Assembly: GCA_037892935.1 (NCBI GenBank)
Contig: JAYXKI010000013.1
Location: forward strand, 1,240,001-1,304,000
From: Phlebopus portentosus
Lineage: Eukaryota; Basidiomycota; Agaricomycetes; Boletales; Boletinellaceae
Direction: 5' to 3'
Length of the DNA stretch: 64,000 bases
Shown here: one piece after another, positions 35,462 to 47,332 of the stretch
Position numbering within the stretch: the stretch's first letter is position 1
Layout: every line of letters begins with the position of its first letter
Translations under genes and position numbers: made by a program
The notes under the pieces: model-generated
Database searches by the model: none
Seen by the model: only the letters and a program-made list of their open reading frames with translations
Told to the model about the DNA's origin: nothing

Positions 35462-35637
35462 GGTGGGTCGGTACCAAATATTGGCTGAAAGGTCGGCCTC
35501 GATGCGCCACCGTACGACGTAAGGTCGTGCTACACGTGACTGCTTTGATTCCTCCTCAGACTACAGACTTTTCCAGCCAGCGCCTGTTCTTCACCTTTGT
35601 GAGCACTGCTGAGGCCGCCGCGAGGCATCGAATTGAG
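35462..35637. promoter_or_regulatory. Shared divergent promoter of PPM1 and TIM22
   Basis: Only 176 bp separate the two start codons. The stretch holds a CACGTG box at about 35,533-35,538 and an ATTGG (inverted CCAAT) at about 35,480-35,484. Both are plausible binding motifs for bHLH and CCAAT-binding factors; function is inferred. Confidence 0.5.
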
Positions 35638-36367
35638 ATGCCATGGCCACCACTAGCGCCTGTTTTCCTTCCCGGAAAAGAGCCACTGCCCCCTGGCATG
35701 ACCGAGGAGGATCGCGCACAGCTCATGCAGGCGAAAAAGTATCAGGACCTTATTGCTAGCGTGCCCGAAACATGCATCTTCAAAACTGGGATGGCAGGCG
35801 TCGCTGGTATGTTTGTTCACCGCGTTATGATCCCAAAGCCGTAGATTGATGACTCTTACCCAGGTTTCGGTCTCGGCGCATTCTTTTCTCTCATGTCTTC
35901 GTCGTTCGCATATGAAGATCCGCTATTACGACCACAAGCGCAAGTAAACGCTACCACTACACAGAAAGCGAGAGATATATTCAAGGACATGGGGAAAGGC
36001 ATGTGGAGAAGCGGGAAGGGATTTGGAAAGGTAGGAGCTTTGTTCGCAGGGTTAGAATGTGCCATAGAGTCGGTATGTTATTCTGAAATCCACTGCATGG
36101 ATCTGGTCGTTAAGCTCGGTATTGCACAAAGTATCGAGCAAAAAACGATATGGTCAATCCGGTGGTCGCTGGCTTCATTGCTGGAGGTATCCTAGCTCGA
36201 CAGTCGGGTCCGAAAGCAGCCCTCGGAGGTGGCGCCGCTTTCGCAGCATTTTCTGCAGCCATAGACTTATTCCTCAAACGAGAATCCTCAGAGTACGTGG
36301 ATTGCTATTTTCTTCCTCTCGCAAATCAAGCTGATCATACTGTTCTGTCGCCAGCGATGACGATTGA
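35638..36367 (+). CDS. TIM22: Mitochondrial inner-membrane translocase subunit Tim22
   Basis: Tim22 is the channel of the complex that inserts carrier proteins into the mitochondrial inner membrane. Four exons (35638-35806, 35864-36072, 36132-36292, 36355-36367) give 183 residues. The sequence is typical of basidiomycete Tim22: LPPGMTEEDRAQ, a cysteine in ETCIFKTGMAG, GFGLGAFFSLMSSSFAYEDP, TTTQKARDIFKDMGKGMWRS continuing GKGFGKVGALFAG, then the second conserved cysteine in LECAIES, YRAKNDMVNPVVAGFIAGGI and AALGGGAAFAAFSAAIDLFL. The tail ends in four aspartates contributed mostly by the last exon. The ATG at 35638 gives MPWPPLAPVFLPGKEPLPPG; no in-frame ATG precedes it. Confidence 0.92.
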
Positions 36368-37141
36368 TGCAATATCCCCCATTGATTATCCAGCATTAAT
36401 TTATTCCAGCATGTAGATTTACATATATTCAAATGCCTAATTGTCCCGTATCAATCTAGGTCGGAAAGCATAGACCGTTGGGCAGGACAGGAACGACTTA
36501 AACCGTCTTGCTTCACGCGACCATCGCTATTCATCAGACAACTTACTCACTCACGACAGTTGCTCTCCTGTTATGATCTACGGCAGTCTTTCATCGAATT
36601 CTTGCATTTCAATTCATCGATCGTATAAAGTTGGTCGAGCTGAAATTATTGCAAGGTTTCACTAGATAACGGAGTCAAAATCCTATCGGACGATCAATGG
36701 AAGACCAAAAGAGGAAGGCCTTCATATCATCGATCATTGGATTGACCTTGTTCTCCTTTTTTCACTTTGTACCGTATTTCCCACCGCAGGGAGCAAACAC
36801 ATATCGCCATTGTATTTCGACGTAAGGGATCGACGCGGACATTCTATTTTCCAAGCAGCAATGAAAATCACGAACAAGGTTTCCAGGTCAATCATGCTAA
36901 GCCCACGCCGCCACCTACAGTGGGTGAACCAAAGTTGTGTAGAGGATAAGGGGTTGTTTGCGTATTGTCTTTCCTCAAAACATATAAAGCAAGTGGCTAG
37001 CGTCGGGTGGAGGGATATCGTTGATCGAGCACTCTTATCCGCCCGTACTTTCTAAAATTCTCGTTCACTCTTACGACTCATTCCTATCATTTTGCATTCC
37101 ATTTTCCCTGGACATAATTTCTGTACCGTTTCTCTGTAACT
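36368..37141. other. Intergenic region with a possible microprotein ORF
   Basis: A plus-strand ORF at about 36,696-36,824 reads MEDQKRKAFISSIIGLTLFS then FFHFVPYFPPQG, a basic start followed by one hydrophobic segment, 42 codons. A good donor (GTAAGG) lies at its end, so a further exon is possible. No homology is known. The remainder holds the promoter of the secreted protein. Confidence 0.3.
36983..36988 (+). promoter_or_regulatory. TATA-like box upstream of the secreted protein gene
   Basis: TATAAA sits 154 bp before the ATG at 37,142, with no other ORF between. Distance is within the range seen in fungi with a short 5' leader. Confidence 0.4.
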
Positions 37142-37413
37142 ATGAACATTCGATCAGTGGTGTTTGCTGTCCTGGGGCTCGTCGCTACTGGTATGTTACT
37201 CCTTGTGCCGATATGATCTCTTCAATGACGCATTCATTTCATTGTTCAGCCACCGCCGCTCCAAATCCGTCTCCTCTTGATGCAGACACCGCACATATTA
37301 TTGCGATGAACAATAATCTTGCTTGCTCAACCGGGTCTTGTAACTCCACTGTAGGTGCCGCACGAACTTCTTTTTCTTTAGAGCATGCTCAAACTTTTCG
37401 GGAAGGTTCGTGA
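37142..37413 (+). CDS. Small secreted protein candidate
   Basis: Two exons, 37142-37190 and 37250-37413, give 70 residues. The start MNIRSVVFAVLGLVATATAA is a clear signal peptide with a probable cut after ATATA or TAA. The intron falls inside the signal peptide, as is common for fungal secreted proteins. The mature part is short with two close cysteines (CSTGSC) and an NST glycosylation site. An alternative reading removes a 31-base GTAGGT...TTTAG stretch at about 37,350 and continues to a hydrophobic end (SPLTLFSVGGLAFSTGML), which would resemble a GPI-anchored protein, but 31 bases is very short for an intron. No family recognised. Confidence 0.6.
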
Positions 37414-37816
37414 GACGAACTCAACAAGTACTGTGTCGTACACAAGTGGTGTACGGGGACGACGTGATTCATGGTCTCCATTGACATTGTTCTCTGTGGG
37501 AGGGCTGGCTTTTTCCACCGGCATGCTATGATACTTATGCGATCTTCTCTCATATTTTTATACGAGTTATGCAAACCGGACTATTCCAATTTGCATTTTC
37601 ATCTCTTGCATGCGTTCATAGCGCCATATAATTAGTATTAAATCCTTAATTTTGATTGAAAGAACGTTATGAATACCATTCTCTCCTGATCCTGTCGCAA
37701 ATGCACTTGTCTCCAACTACAGGTCAGCAAGAATTACAGAAGGTGATAGGTAGCGAAAAGATCCAGAAAACAAGGACGATCCGTATAGCAAACTGATAAA
37801 GGAACAGTGTCACGAG
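37414..37816. other. Intergenic region between convergent genes
   Basis: AT-rich tract without a supported gene between the secreted protein and the DUF6534 stop. Part of it (to about 37,532) could be coding if the alternative GPI-like reading of the secreted protein is right. Confidence 0.4.
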
Positions 37817-39832
37817 TTACGACATGCGGGGCAAGTTAACGGCCATATGGACATTCTCTTCACTCGGGGATAAATCCGGTGCTTTGAAGCTCCTTGCAGG
37901 ACTCGATCCTCTCCTCGCGTCACTCTCACTCTCAACTTCTTGCTCGATACAGACTTGCACCTTGTTATTGATAGACGTGTAAGAAGCAGCAGATTTAGGA
38001 AACTGAAGACTCACCTTCAGCCCTCCTGCCGACGCTCTGCGAACACCGGGACGCTCACAGGCGTCTGAGAGCGGGATCGGCCGCTCATTATGAGCATGAG
38101 TTGTCTGAAGGGCGGTATGAGAGGATATCAATAGCGATGTATACAGACTTACGGCATAACGCCTGAATCGTGGTTGCGAGTGGCCTTCTACAGAGACTTG
38201 GTATGCCACAGCATCGGAGTCGTGTCGTTTCTTGAGAGCATCTCTCGAGTTCAGCGTTGCGAGTAGGGAGTTAACGTAGCCTGTTATTACCAGATGTCTT
38301 AGTAAATACTTCTTGAACAGAATTTTTTGTCCGCACACTTGACGATAATGAAATGAAGAGCAATGAAGAGGAAATTGTGTGGCATTATCGCAGCCTAAAG
38401 ACATTAAGTCATGAAGTACCAAGAACAGAAAAGAAGTACTTACAAACAGCATCGCAAGGAAAGACCCAAGAGTCGTCAAGATACCGTTGCTTATAGAGTA
38501 TATAAGCAGCTTATGGATGATCTCATCCATCCTGCAATATGAATATCAGGGCGCAATGCCTAATGCAAAGTCATTGGTGCTTACGTCGAGTGACCAGAAC
38601 GGTTGACTTGAAGATAGTAGCACAATGATAACGTGAGAAGAATCTCAATGGCACAAGACAGAGCCAGGCCAAACGTGAATAGCCACTGCGATAATATCAT
38701 TAACAAGCAACTAGGCAACAGGCAGTGACGTCCTTACGCGGAAGTCATCGATGAACGCAGAAAACCGACCAAGCCGTATCCTATGTTAACATTGTTGAAA
38801 GAAAAGGACTTTCAAGGTCAGACAGACAACATACATCTGAATACTAGTAGCTGAAACCAGAAATCAGTTTATGGATTTCTCCTAAAAACACGTAGACGAA
38901 AAGAGACGAACCAAGAGCAGAGGCCAGTCGAGCAGTAGCCAAGCATATCTAGAACGATTGTCAGGGTATAACACGATAACCAACGGATACTGCATACAAT
39001 AAACGCGGCTAGGTAAATGTTACGCTTGCTGACTGGTCAAACGTGAGCGAAGAGTCAAAGAAATCGTGAAAAGACTGACATCGCCAAACACGGTACGTGA
39101 AGAATCTGTTTAGAGTTGTATCAGTCTACAGAGCGGAACTCACAGAGTAGTTATGAACTCACAATTGCACAACGTATGTTACGAGACCGGTGATTACGAT
39201 GCTAAGCTTTACGTTGGAAGGAATCTCTCAATCGATCGAAAATCCGGTATGCGCGTAGATTCTTACTGCAATTGTCCTGGAGAAGACACGAGTGAATACA
39301 TTCTCATGAGTCTTTCTCGAAGGCCACTGACCAGTTTAACTGATCTAACGCGTCCAAGTCACCCCAATTGAGAATGAGATAATTCCATATTCCTTGACAG
39401 ACGAGTATGGTGTGAATAAAATCGAGAATCCTGCGCGCAAATACTGTAAGCCCGTACTCATCCGCACCTCCGGAATGAAAAGAAGCACCAAACTGCAAAA
39501 ACCTGCCAATCATTTGGACGTCAACACCTCATTAATGTAGCATCTGAGATGACGCACTACTGAAACGATGATTTTTGAATCCTTCTTTCGATAACGTCGG
39601 AAATATTGGTAGGTTTGAAGAATGCCTATTCCACAGAGACTAGCGAAGGACGGAAGATAATCAAGTTCACAAATATTACGGAATATTATCGATATTAAGT
39701 TGGCAAGGGGAACGTTTCCAAACCAAATATGAAGTCAGTCCTTGATCTTACAGAAGGATGAACATACTAGACAGAAATGACGCAGCCGATGAACATCGCG
39801 CCGAAAGTTGGTCGGAGGTCTGTGCTCGCCAT
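37817..39832 (-). CDS. DUF6534-type seven-span membrane protein
   Basis: Members of this basidiomycete-expanded family are seven-helix proteins of unknown function. Many short exons on the minus strand. The start MASTDLRPTFGAMFIGCVIS at 39,832 matches the usual first helix (GA-MFIG). Then come CGIGILQTYQYFRRY, RILDFIHTILVCQGIWNYLI and LNWGDLDALDQLNWSV. Next is ALSCAIEILLTLSLCYYLQV and NRSG with the family's Asp/Glu before the fifth helix, and MDEIIHKLLIYSISNGILTT before the last helices. The C-terminal cytoplasmic tail contains Ser-, Arg- and Glu-rich stretches (EQEVESESDARRGSSPARSF) and ends MAVNLPRMS. The exact exon list was not solved in the 38.6-39.3 kb part. Family call by recognised motif order. 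Confidence 0.75.
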
Positions 39833-42655
39833 GGTGTGGGTTCAGTAGGTAAAAGGTCAAAAATCGTCAACACTGCAGGTGGCGGTTACGGTAGAGGGGT
39901 GGGTTTCGAAAATAAAAAGTAGGAAACAAAGGGTAGAAATGTTTCTGCCGGATATCTATAATTATATCAGGATGAATGAATGTTGCGTTAGCCATGACAA
40001 ACCTTCTGCCCTCACACCATAGACATTTTCTTCGCCAGCCGTGTCGTGGGGAAGGAAGTGGGGAAACAAGAGAGAACCGAACCGAACCGTCCAATTCAGG
40101 AATCCGGAGATAAAAAGTTCCTAACATTGTTCAGTGATTGGGCGGTGGGGGGGGGAGAGGCAGAGACAAAAGACTGGGTCAAGGCGCTGGTCGTTCTCGG
40201 GTATAAAGAAGCTCCCAACATCCATTCTCCCAAAGCAAAAGACGCCGGGTTAGAAGGGCAAACGATGGCAATTGCCGTACGAATGGGTGGAACACAAGGT
40301 CGGTTTTATACAATCATTAGGCCAGGCAAGGACAGGGAGCAATCAAGAGCAAATGAGCCAATGAGAATTCCACCAGCATCACCATGAATTATCGGTACCA
40401 GATCGTTTTTGCAGCAGACAATGGCCCTAGATAACCAGGTGAAACAATTCTTTAGAGTCATCTGGGAAATTGCCGGGATCTCCTATACAGCAGCGGTTCC
40501 ATTAGAAACATGTAGGAAACATGTACGGAATGTTGCCTGCTCTTCTTTAAGTAAGCGGTTGATCGGAATCCTCTTGGTAACTGTGAGCACGATTGTCCCT
40601 GGGAGCGTTTCTTGTACAAACCGTCGAATTCCTCAAACTTCCGAACCTCCGCTATGAGGACGACGGCCCGTTTCTTGGTCCGTAGACCGCGTGAAGCGCG
40701 AGTAGAACCCGCAGGAAGATGGAATTTCAGCTAACCGAAGACCCTCGCAACGGAACGTTTCCACGCATATTCAAGTCGTGCGGAGTCCCAACCTCCCCTT
40801 CATTCGTGACAAAACTCCTATTTGCGGTGAAAAGAATCCGCGGTTCTGTTCGATAGTCCTGATGAAACGTACCTCCAGTATTTTGCATGAGATGTAACAG
40901 TCTCTAAAGCACTTGATTTGACGGGGAAAAGTCCGTTTTTGACGCCGAGGCAGCAAAAGAGCATGACCGATCGAGACGGCTGATTCGCCAGGCGAAGCGA
41001 AGATGCTCACGTAACGATCTCCCAAGTAGAAATTCAATACTATTTCTTCCGTGCTCCCGATTCGGTGACCAATTTTAACTTCCGACAAAGCGGGCAAACT
41101 GTTATTTAGACCCGGAATAAATTCATAATTAAATGACAAATGAAATTTGAAATAACAAAAGGGATTAAATTACAAGTAAACACAGGGGGCAGATCCCTAT
41201 TTTGTAGCTTAAGAAATTTGATCCAGAATAAGAAAGCAGAATAATATCTTTTGGAACACATTTTTAATTATAAGAAATTTGAAGTATTTGAAATGTGGGA
41301 ATAGGATTCTAAAGATTATTTTTTGATTCTCATTTTTCAAACATCAAGAATTAGAAGTTTCTGAGGATTACTTTTTTTCAAATTTTTGTGCCTTGCATAA
41401 TCTATCGAGTTTTACAAATTTATGTGGCTTAAGAACATATATTAATATTTTATACAACTAATAACATTTTGTAGGATATAATATTAAAAATAGCGGAAGT
41501 TCAGGAATATATTCAAAAATTTAAGAAAAGGGAGAAGTCTAAATTTGTAATTCTCTTTATTGTTTTCAAGCAGAAGAAATTCTTACAAAAATTTTAAATA
41601 TAGGAAGGACCTTCAAAATTTTGAATTCAGCAGCTGTAACGTGTAGTGCTAGTCACACTACTGGTGCGAAGCTGTCACGTAACTGCAACGTGACCACTAC
41701 GTAACTGCAACGTGACCGCTACGTAACTGCCACACGACTGCTACGTAATCGTCACGCGACTGATACTGGTGACTGGCATGGCAACTGGCAACAGGTTTTT
41801 TATTTCGGCGGAGTCTGAAACTCGCCGCTTGTGCGCTTTTGGTAAATACTGTCGATCATAATGTCGCACTTAATTTCTACATACTACTACTAATACTAAT
41901 ACTTGTTTATCCCGATAGGTCTGGTAGACGCAGTACTTGCAGTGTATCCGCCAACTAATCATGAGATACGCTTAGCTTTCTACCTGAACGTCCTCCCCAG
42001 AGATGCGTCTTGCATTCTCGACTGTCGTCGGAAGCGCACGCCCGGTTCGAGCACACACCTTGGGTTTTTTTTTTCTATGACGCTGGACTCCGGAGTCAGG
42101 AAAAAGTTTCCCCGACTACAATTTTAACATAACTACCCCCCTCCTGCTCACGGAAACACGCAAAATTTTTCAGAATACAACACTTCAAACACTTGCGGAG
42201 TAGCCCGTTACCGCCACGTCGCATGCAAATCTCGTGCCTGAGCTTCGAGAGACCGCCGCCCACCTCAGTAGAAAGCAATTGATATAATTGTGTACTGCCA
42301 AATGATCCATCAACCAATTGCCATGCTGAACCTTCGCTAGCACAGACAGACTACTACATCGGATACTGGATTCATCACGCATCAAGGTTGAAATCGGCCG
42401 TCCGACTGGATGAGGCACGCGGGTGACTGCTGGACTGTCGACTAAGGTACGTAAGGCGCGCAAATATCGTCCCGGTATGAGTGTCTCGCTTCCCATGCTA
42501 GGTAGAACATTGTCTAAATCCGAGCCTTTGTACAGAGGTACGGACTCGCTTGACGAGGGCTAGAACGAGTTCAATGATATCAACGAGATAGCAAGCTTCT
42601 CTGCATCAGCGATCTTGCGCTTTTCATTCTAAGCAATGCGCGCCTGGAACTTCTA
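39833..42655. other. Long gene-poor stretch, partly AT-rich
   Basis: No gene is supported. Frames at 40,046-40,387 and 41,903-42,127 start without ATG support and show no domain. From about 41,150 to 41,630 the sequence turns strongly AT-rich with runs of A and T. A 22-bp tandem array follows. The segment 42,100-42,650 may contain the 3' end of the coiled-coil gene on the minus strand, but no stop could be chosen. Confidence 0.4.
41677..41764. repeat. Four 22-bp tandem repeats
   Basis: Four adjacent 22-base units begin ACGTAACTGCAACGTGACC, the first two differing at one base, the third and fourth more diverged (ACGTAACTGCCACACGACT, ACGTAATCGTCACGCGACT). Units contain ACGT and CACGTGA-like half sites and lie right after the AT-rich block. 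Confidence 0.8.
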
Positions 42656-42659
42656 ATTA

Positions 42660-45600
42660 ATTCAGTGATGAGAGAATTTCAAGATAAGAACCAAGGCAAC
42701 AACTTACATTCTGCAGACGGAAATTCCTGACTCCATGCAATGCCTTGAGAGCGCACTCTTCCGCGTTCTTCGCACGTGCGAGGGCGTCGTCTCGAGCCTT
42801 TGTAAGCTCCACCTTCTCAGATTCAAGCTGCTGTCGAACTTGGGCGACATCGGTGCTTTCAACCGCTGCAACGTCGGTTTGTCCAGAAGCTTTCTCCGCG
42901 AATAACTTGGCCCTTTCCTCACGGAGAGCAGACTGGACAAATGTCGCTGACAATCAAAATTTAGTACACTCACCAAAGCAGCCTCGTAATCGCAGGCACT
43001 CTTCGCCACTTTGCTCAATTCGGCTAGTAACTCCGCCGATGTCTCTTTCTCCTGGACGGCAACCGCCAGTTGTGTTCTCAACGACTCCACCTCGACATTT
43101 GAATCCGATGGTGTCGCCGCTGCGGCTACCTGATTGGCGAGGCGTTCCTTTTCGTCGGACAGGCCCTTGACTTGCCTTCGCAGCTCAGCGACAGTCTCTT
43201 TCAACTTGAAAATATAATGATTCAGTTGCCCGGATCGGTCGCGAGGTTCCTGCCCTAGAGACGAGTATTTCGTTCGGAAGTCGGCGAGTGTATAACCTGC
43301 GTGTCCTCAAACTGTAAGATCAATTGGGCAGCGATGCGTCTGTTCAGAGAGTGTGCCAAACATACAAGTTTAGTCCGTGCATCCTTCTCGGTAGTATAAG
43401 CAGCCTTCTCTTCTTCGGCCTTACAGAGATCAATCTGTAAGTCTTCGATCTCGTCTTTGAGAGCTTGGACGTCGTTCGGGCCAATACGATCGTACTAATC
43501 GTTATCAATAAGCCTTCAAGTATAAATACTTTAAATACGGATCAGTTCACTTGCCTTCATAAGAAGCTGAGCATTCCGTTCCTTCCATTGACGGCCCTCG
43601 GTTTCAAGCCGTTGAATCTGAGCATTCTTGGCATCAAGCTCAACACGGATAGTCTTTGCGTCTTCTTTGCGTCTTCAATTCCGATTGGGGGCGATTGAGC
43701 GTCGTCTCAAGCTGGCGTGCTTTGCGAACCTGTGCTTCACACTCTGCACGAAGCGTCGCGTTGCTTTCACGGAGAATGTTGAGCTGGTCAATCCTATCCA
43801 GCAGTTCGGCATGCTCAGCAGAATTACTGATAGCTTCGCCGCTTCTTCACGCTCCTGCTGGATGAATTACAATGCATGGCAAGGATAAGCAGAACGGTAC
43901 AGACTTACATGACAGTGCCGTCCGTGTTTCTTCAAGAACCTGGCTGAGATGGTCAACCTATGTCTTTTGCCGTGCGTTCTCCTGCTTAAAGAGCTCCAGT
44001 TGAAGATCAACAATTTCCTCTCCGCCATACGTCCATCCACATCATCACCGCCACCCGACTCTGGCACGTTCATGTTTGAATACGCAGCTTGACGTATACG
44101 AGAAGTTGTGAGCTGACGGACTCCAGGTGCTGGTGAAGCAGACTATTCGTGCCACAAGGTCTTTGCGACTGTATTCTCGCTTAGAGATCTATGAAGATGT
44201 GAACGAAGAGCTGTGTTTACCAAGCTGTGAGATCTGCAATCTCCTTATAAAGAACTTCTTGCTGTTGGTTCCAAGTTCGCCTGAGCAGTCTCAGCTTGAA
44301 TCGTCTTCTCACGTAAGAAGCCCGCGCCTCACTGAGCTCCTTCTTGAAAGCGTCTACGACCTCGATCGACTCGGTATGAGCGACAATTCGCGAGAATATT
44401 TCTCTTCAGCAGCCTTTATACAGAGATTAGGTTCATTGATGCTCTTGACATCATAATGGACCCGCCTTGGCATGTTGCATCTGCTCTCGTATCTCGTTCT
44501 CATGAGATGATTGACCGGTGCGTGATCCCATCTCAGCGTTGGTGATATCAATAACCGTGACCTCCAGCATCTTTCTGTCCTGAGCGAACACTTCATGTTC
44601 CTTTTCGAGTCTTTGCAGGAAATCGCCGTTCTGCGTACTTAGTCGAGTGATTTCATCCTGCACAGATGATAGTTTCTCCTCAAGCACCTCCGTTCGGCCT
44701 AGATATGATGAAGATCAGCAATCTGAGCTTTGGTCGACGCCTCATACTCATCATGCGTGGCAGACAGTCATTGCAGAGCAGCTTCACTAGCCTGGAACTG
44801 CTACACATGACCGCGTGCAGAGGCAAGATCAGCTTCGGCGACATTCATTGCAGCCCTAAGAGGTACCAAGAAAGTCAATGACCAGTGAATACAAAAATAC
44901 GGTCAAACTTACCGGAGTACGGCAACTTCAACCTTGAGTTCCTGCTCTGAGCCGTCCTCGCCGGCGGGTGGACGTGAAGTGTCAGTACGTCGCTCATGAA
45001 TGGCAATCCTTTCTTCATTCATCTGCACCTGCTTAACAAGCTCATCCACCGGTTCTCGTAGGTGTTTCCGACTTGTCTCAGCCTCAACAAGAGACTCTCT
45101 GGCCCTTGGCAAGTTCTCCACCTACCATAGTATTCAGTGACATAGAAGACATTTTCAGAAGAATCTGACTTACGGAGTGATCAATCTTAGTTCGCAGTTC
45201 CTGAGCTTCGATATCCTTCTGCAATTAAATTTGTCGAGCTGTGTCACGCTCGCGGGAAAGCTGAGTTCGAAGATCCTGACTAGAGCATTCAAAATTGAGT
45301 GCTACTACGCCAAAGCAAACGCTATATAGAGGAGCACTTACGCTTTGGCTCTCCAGGTCATGGAATTGGGACTCAAATCTTCCAAATCTTCTCATCACTT
45401 CCGTTCGCCTTGTCAATGTCATTGTCCGTTTTCTGAACCTTGACAATCAAGTCCGTCATGCCAGACCGCTCTAGAGACAGAACCTTGTTCTCATCAATTA
45501 GTCGAGTCTGCACATTCTATATCTCCAGTTAATATGAATCACAAGACGAGCTAACTAACGGATACGCACCTCCCGGATCTTCTTTTTCGCACAAAAATTG

Positions 45601-45990
45601 GCGCATTCGTTCTGCAATCGCTCGATCTGGGTATCAGCAGAGGCTAAACCCTCGGCAGCATAGTTGCATACGATATCCAGACGTGTGTACTGATCGTGCG
45701 ATTGTTGGTTCCGTTTCCGAAGATTTTGAGCTTCTCGCTCCTGCAGGATATTCCCGAGCCATGCGATGCCGCTCTGACCCAAATGGTGAGCTTGACCCGA
45801 TGAGAACAAAAAGAGAATAAACTCACTCAATCCTCGCGTTAGCCTTCGAGCGCCACACTCGACTGGCTGGATTCATGATGGTACTGAAGAACCTCTTTGC
45901 GAAGCTTGACAGCATCGACGTCCATTTCCTTTCGGTATGCCTCGAAGGTAGTTCGGATCTCCTCAAGCTCTCTCTCTATACCAGTTGGCT
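42660..45990 (-). pseudogene. Eroding long coiled-coil gene
   Basis: The minus strand shows a chain of heptad-rich pieces separated by short introns: RELEEIRTTFEAYRKEMDVD near 45.9 kb, ASADTQIERLQNECANFCAK, RKHLREPVDELVKQVQMNEE, GSEQELKVEVAVLR, EEKLSSVQDEITRLSTQNGD, FLQRLEKEHEVFAQDRKM, ETVAELRRQVKGLSDEKERL and SALREERAKLFAEKASGQTD. Composition (E, K, L, Q, A) fits a long parallel coiled coil of the SMC or cytoskeletal kind without a recognised head domain. In the exon at about 44,690-44,830 the frame that matches the copy at 50.7 kb contains TAG and TGA codons, so the gene looks broken there, while the 42.7-43.2 kb part is still open. No start was fixed. It could still be a gene with unrecognised splicing. 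Confidence 0.5.
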
Positions 45991-46655
45991 CGACAGATCC
46001 GTTGACCCGTTACGACGATAGTAGTGGTAGCTGGAAGTGTCCCGCCCCGTACTTCATGTTCAGACACTTTCCACTGTCTCCTTCCGTAGTCCTTCTCGGG
46101 TCATCTTCCAACGCTGTACGATATGCCACACCAATGAGATACAAGTGTACGCTGAGTTCCTGGGCCATTCCGGTGGTCGCGTTGTTTATTAGTGTACGTG
46201 TCGTTCCCTACATTTGTCGTTGCTTCTTCACACCTCTGTCCTCGACTGCAACAGATAGAGCACGAGGTTCGGGAAAGGTGAGTCGCGTGAAGGGCTTAAA
46301 AGGGACGGATGTGGTGCCCAGTGGACCTTTAACGCTCATTTCAGACGGTGAAGATGTGAGGATTGCTTCTGGCGGGACGACGATGGGTGTGCATCCGACG
46401 TGTGAGGCGTGTCCCTGACAACGTGTTGATGTATTGAAGAACCGGTGAAGACCTGACGGTGGTCGTTGTATTCGGATGGAGGCTTACACGTACATGCACG
46501 CGAGTGCAACCAAGGTGGTCACGATGATGAGTGACGTGACTGGGCGGTCATCAAACAAAACGGAACAAAGTGGCGGTGCTTGTGGCTCCGTCGAAAGTAC
46601 TTTTACAGTAGTAAGTAGTTATGTATATGCTGTGCTACAGAGTCTGAGGTAGTCC
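45991..46655. other. Region upstream of the coiled-coil gene
   Basis: No supported gene. A minus-strand ATG at about 46,339 opens a 43-codon frame (MSVKGPLGTTSVPFKPFTRL) that might be a first exon; nothing confirms it. Confidence 0.3.
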
Positions 46656-47332
46656 AGGACCCCCGACAATCCTGATAGAGGCCTGATGCCGTGGAGAGAG
46701 CCTTTTATCCGGATTTTTTCGGGTGCTCGCGGGCATTTTTGTCCGGATTTGCATCAGGCCTCCGAATTTAGGGTTCAAATTATCCGGATTCTGGCCTCAG
46801 GCCTCCTGAGCCGGTGAAATTGTCCGGATCGGCCTCAGGTCCACGAAAAAAAGGCCTTTTTAAAGGAAGAAACTTGTTCTGTAGGTAGCAGACACATGTA
46901 TTACAATCTAGTGGATGAAATAAAGATGATTAGAGTGAAATAAAGTAAATTTTTTGTGCCTAATTTACAGATCGCTTACGCTCGCTTTCCGAAACAGTCC
47001 TGTGTATCCTTTAGAACTAACAAGACCCTTCAAAAACTCAATTGCACATCTGAGACCTGATTTATTACTTTATGGAGTACATCGCCTCGCAGTCACGTGC
47101 CTTATAAGTTACACTACCACATGACTACTAGTTGAATTATATTACCTCGTGTTATCCGGATTACCTCAGGCCTCCTTCCGGTCGGTTTGTTTTATCCAGA
47201 TTCTTACCTCATGCCTTTTGCCAAGTTTGGAGCAATTTTATCCGGATTTCCTCAGGCCTCCACCCTCCAAATCAAGTCCGTCTTATCCGGATTTACCTCA
47301 TACCTCTATCGGGATTGTCGGGGGTCCTGTGT
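46656..47332. mobile_element. Non-autonomous inverted-repeat element with internal TCCGGAT repeats
   Basis: The left end AGGACCCCCGACAATCCTGA with TAGAGGCCTGATG is answered on the right by CCTCTATCGGGATTGTCGGG with GGTCCT, an imperfect inverted repeat of about 30 bp. Inside, seven copies of a direct motif, TCCGGAT(T) followed after a few bases by CWTCAGGCCTCC or a variant, lie in two groups at about 46,705-46,845 and 47,150-47,310. The middle codes for nothing recognisable. No target duplication was found, so the superfamily stays open. Confidence 0.7.

Noticed and set aside
40046..40387. 113-codon plus-strand frame in the gene-poor stretch
   Set aside because: It starts at GTG without an ATG, has no domain and no splice support.
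41677..41764. CRISPR-like array
   Set aside because: Units are adjacent without spacers, and the genome is eukaryotic.
45897..46418. 173-codon plus-strand frame
   Set aside because: Its first half is the reverse of a coiled-coil exon (RELEEIRTTFEAYRKEMDVD) on the minus strand; the rest has no features.
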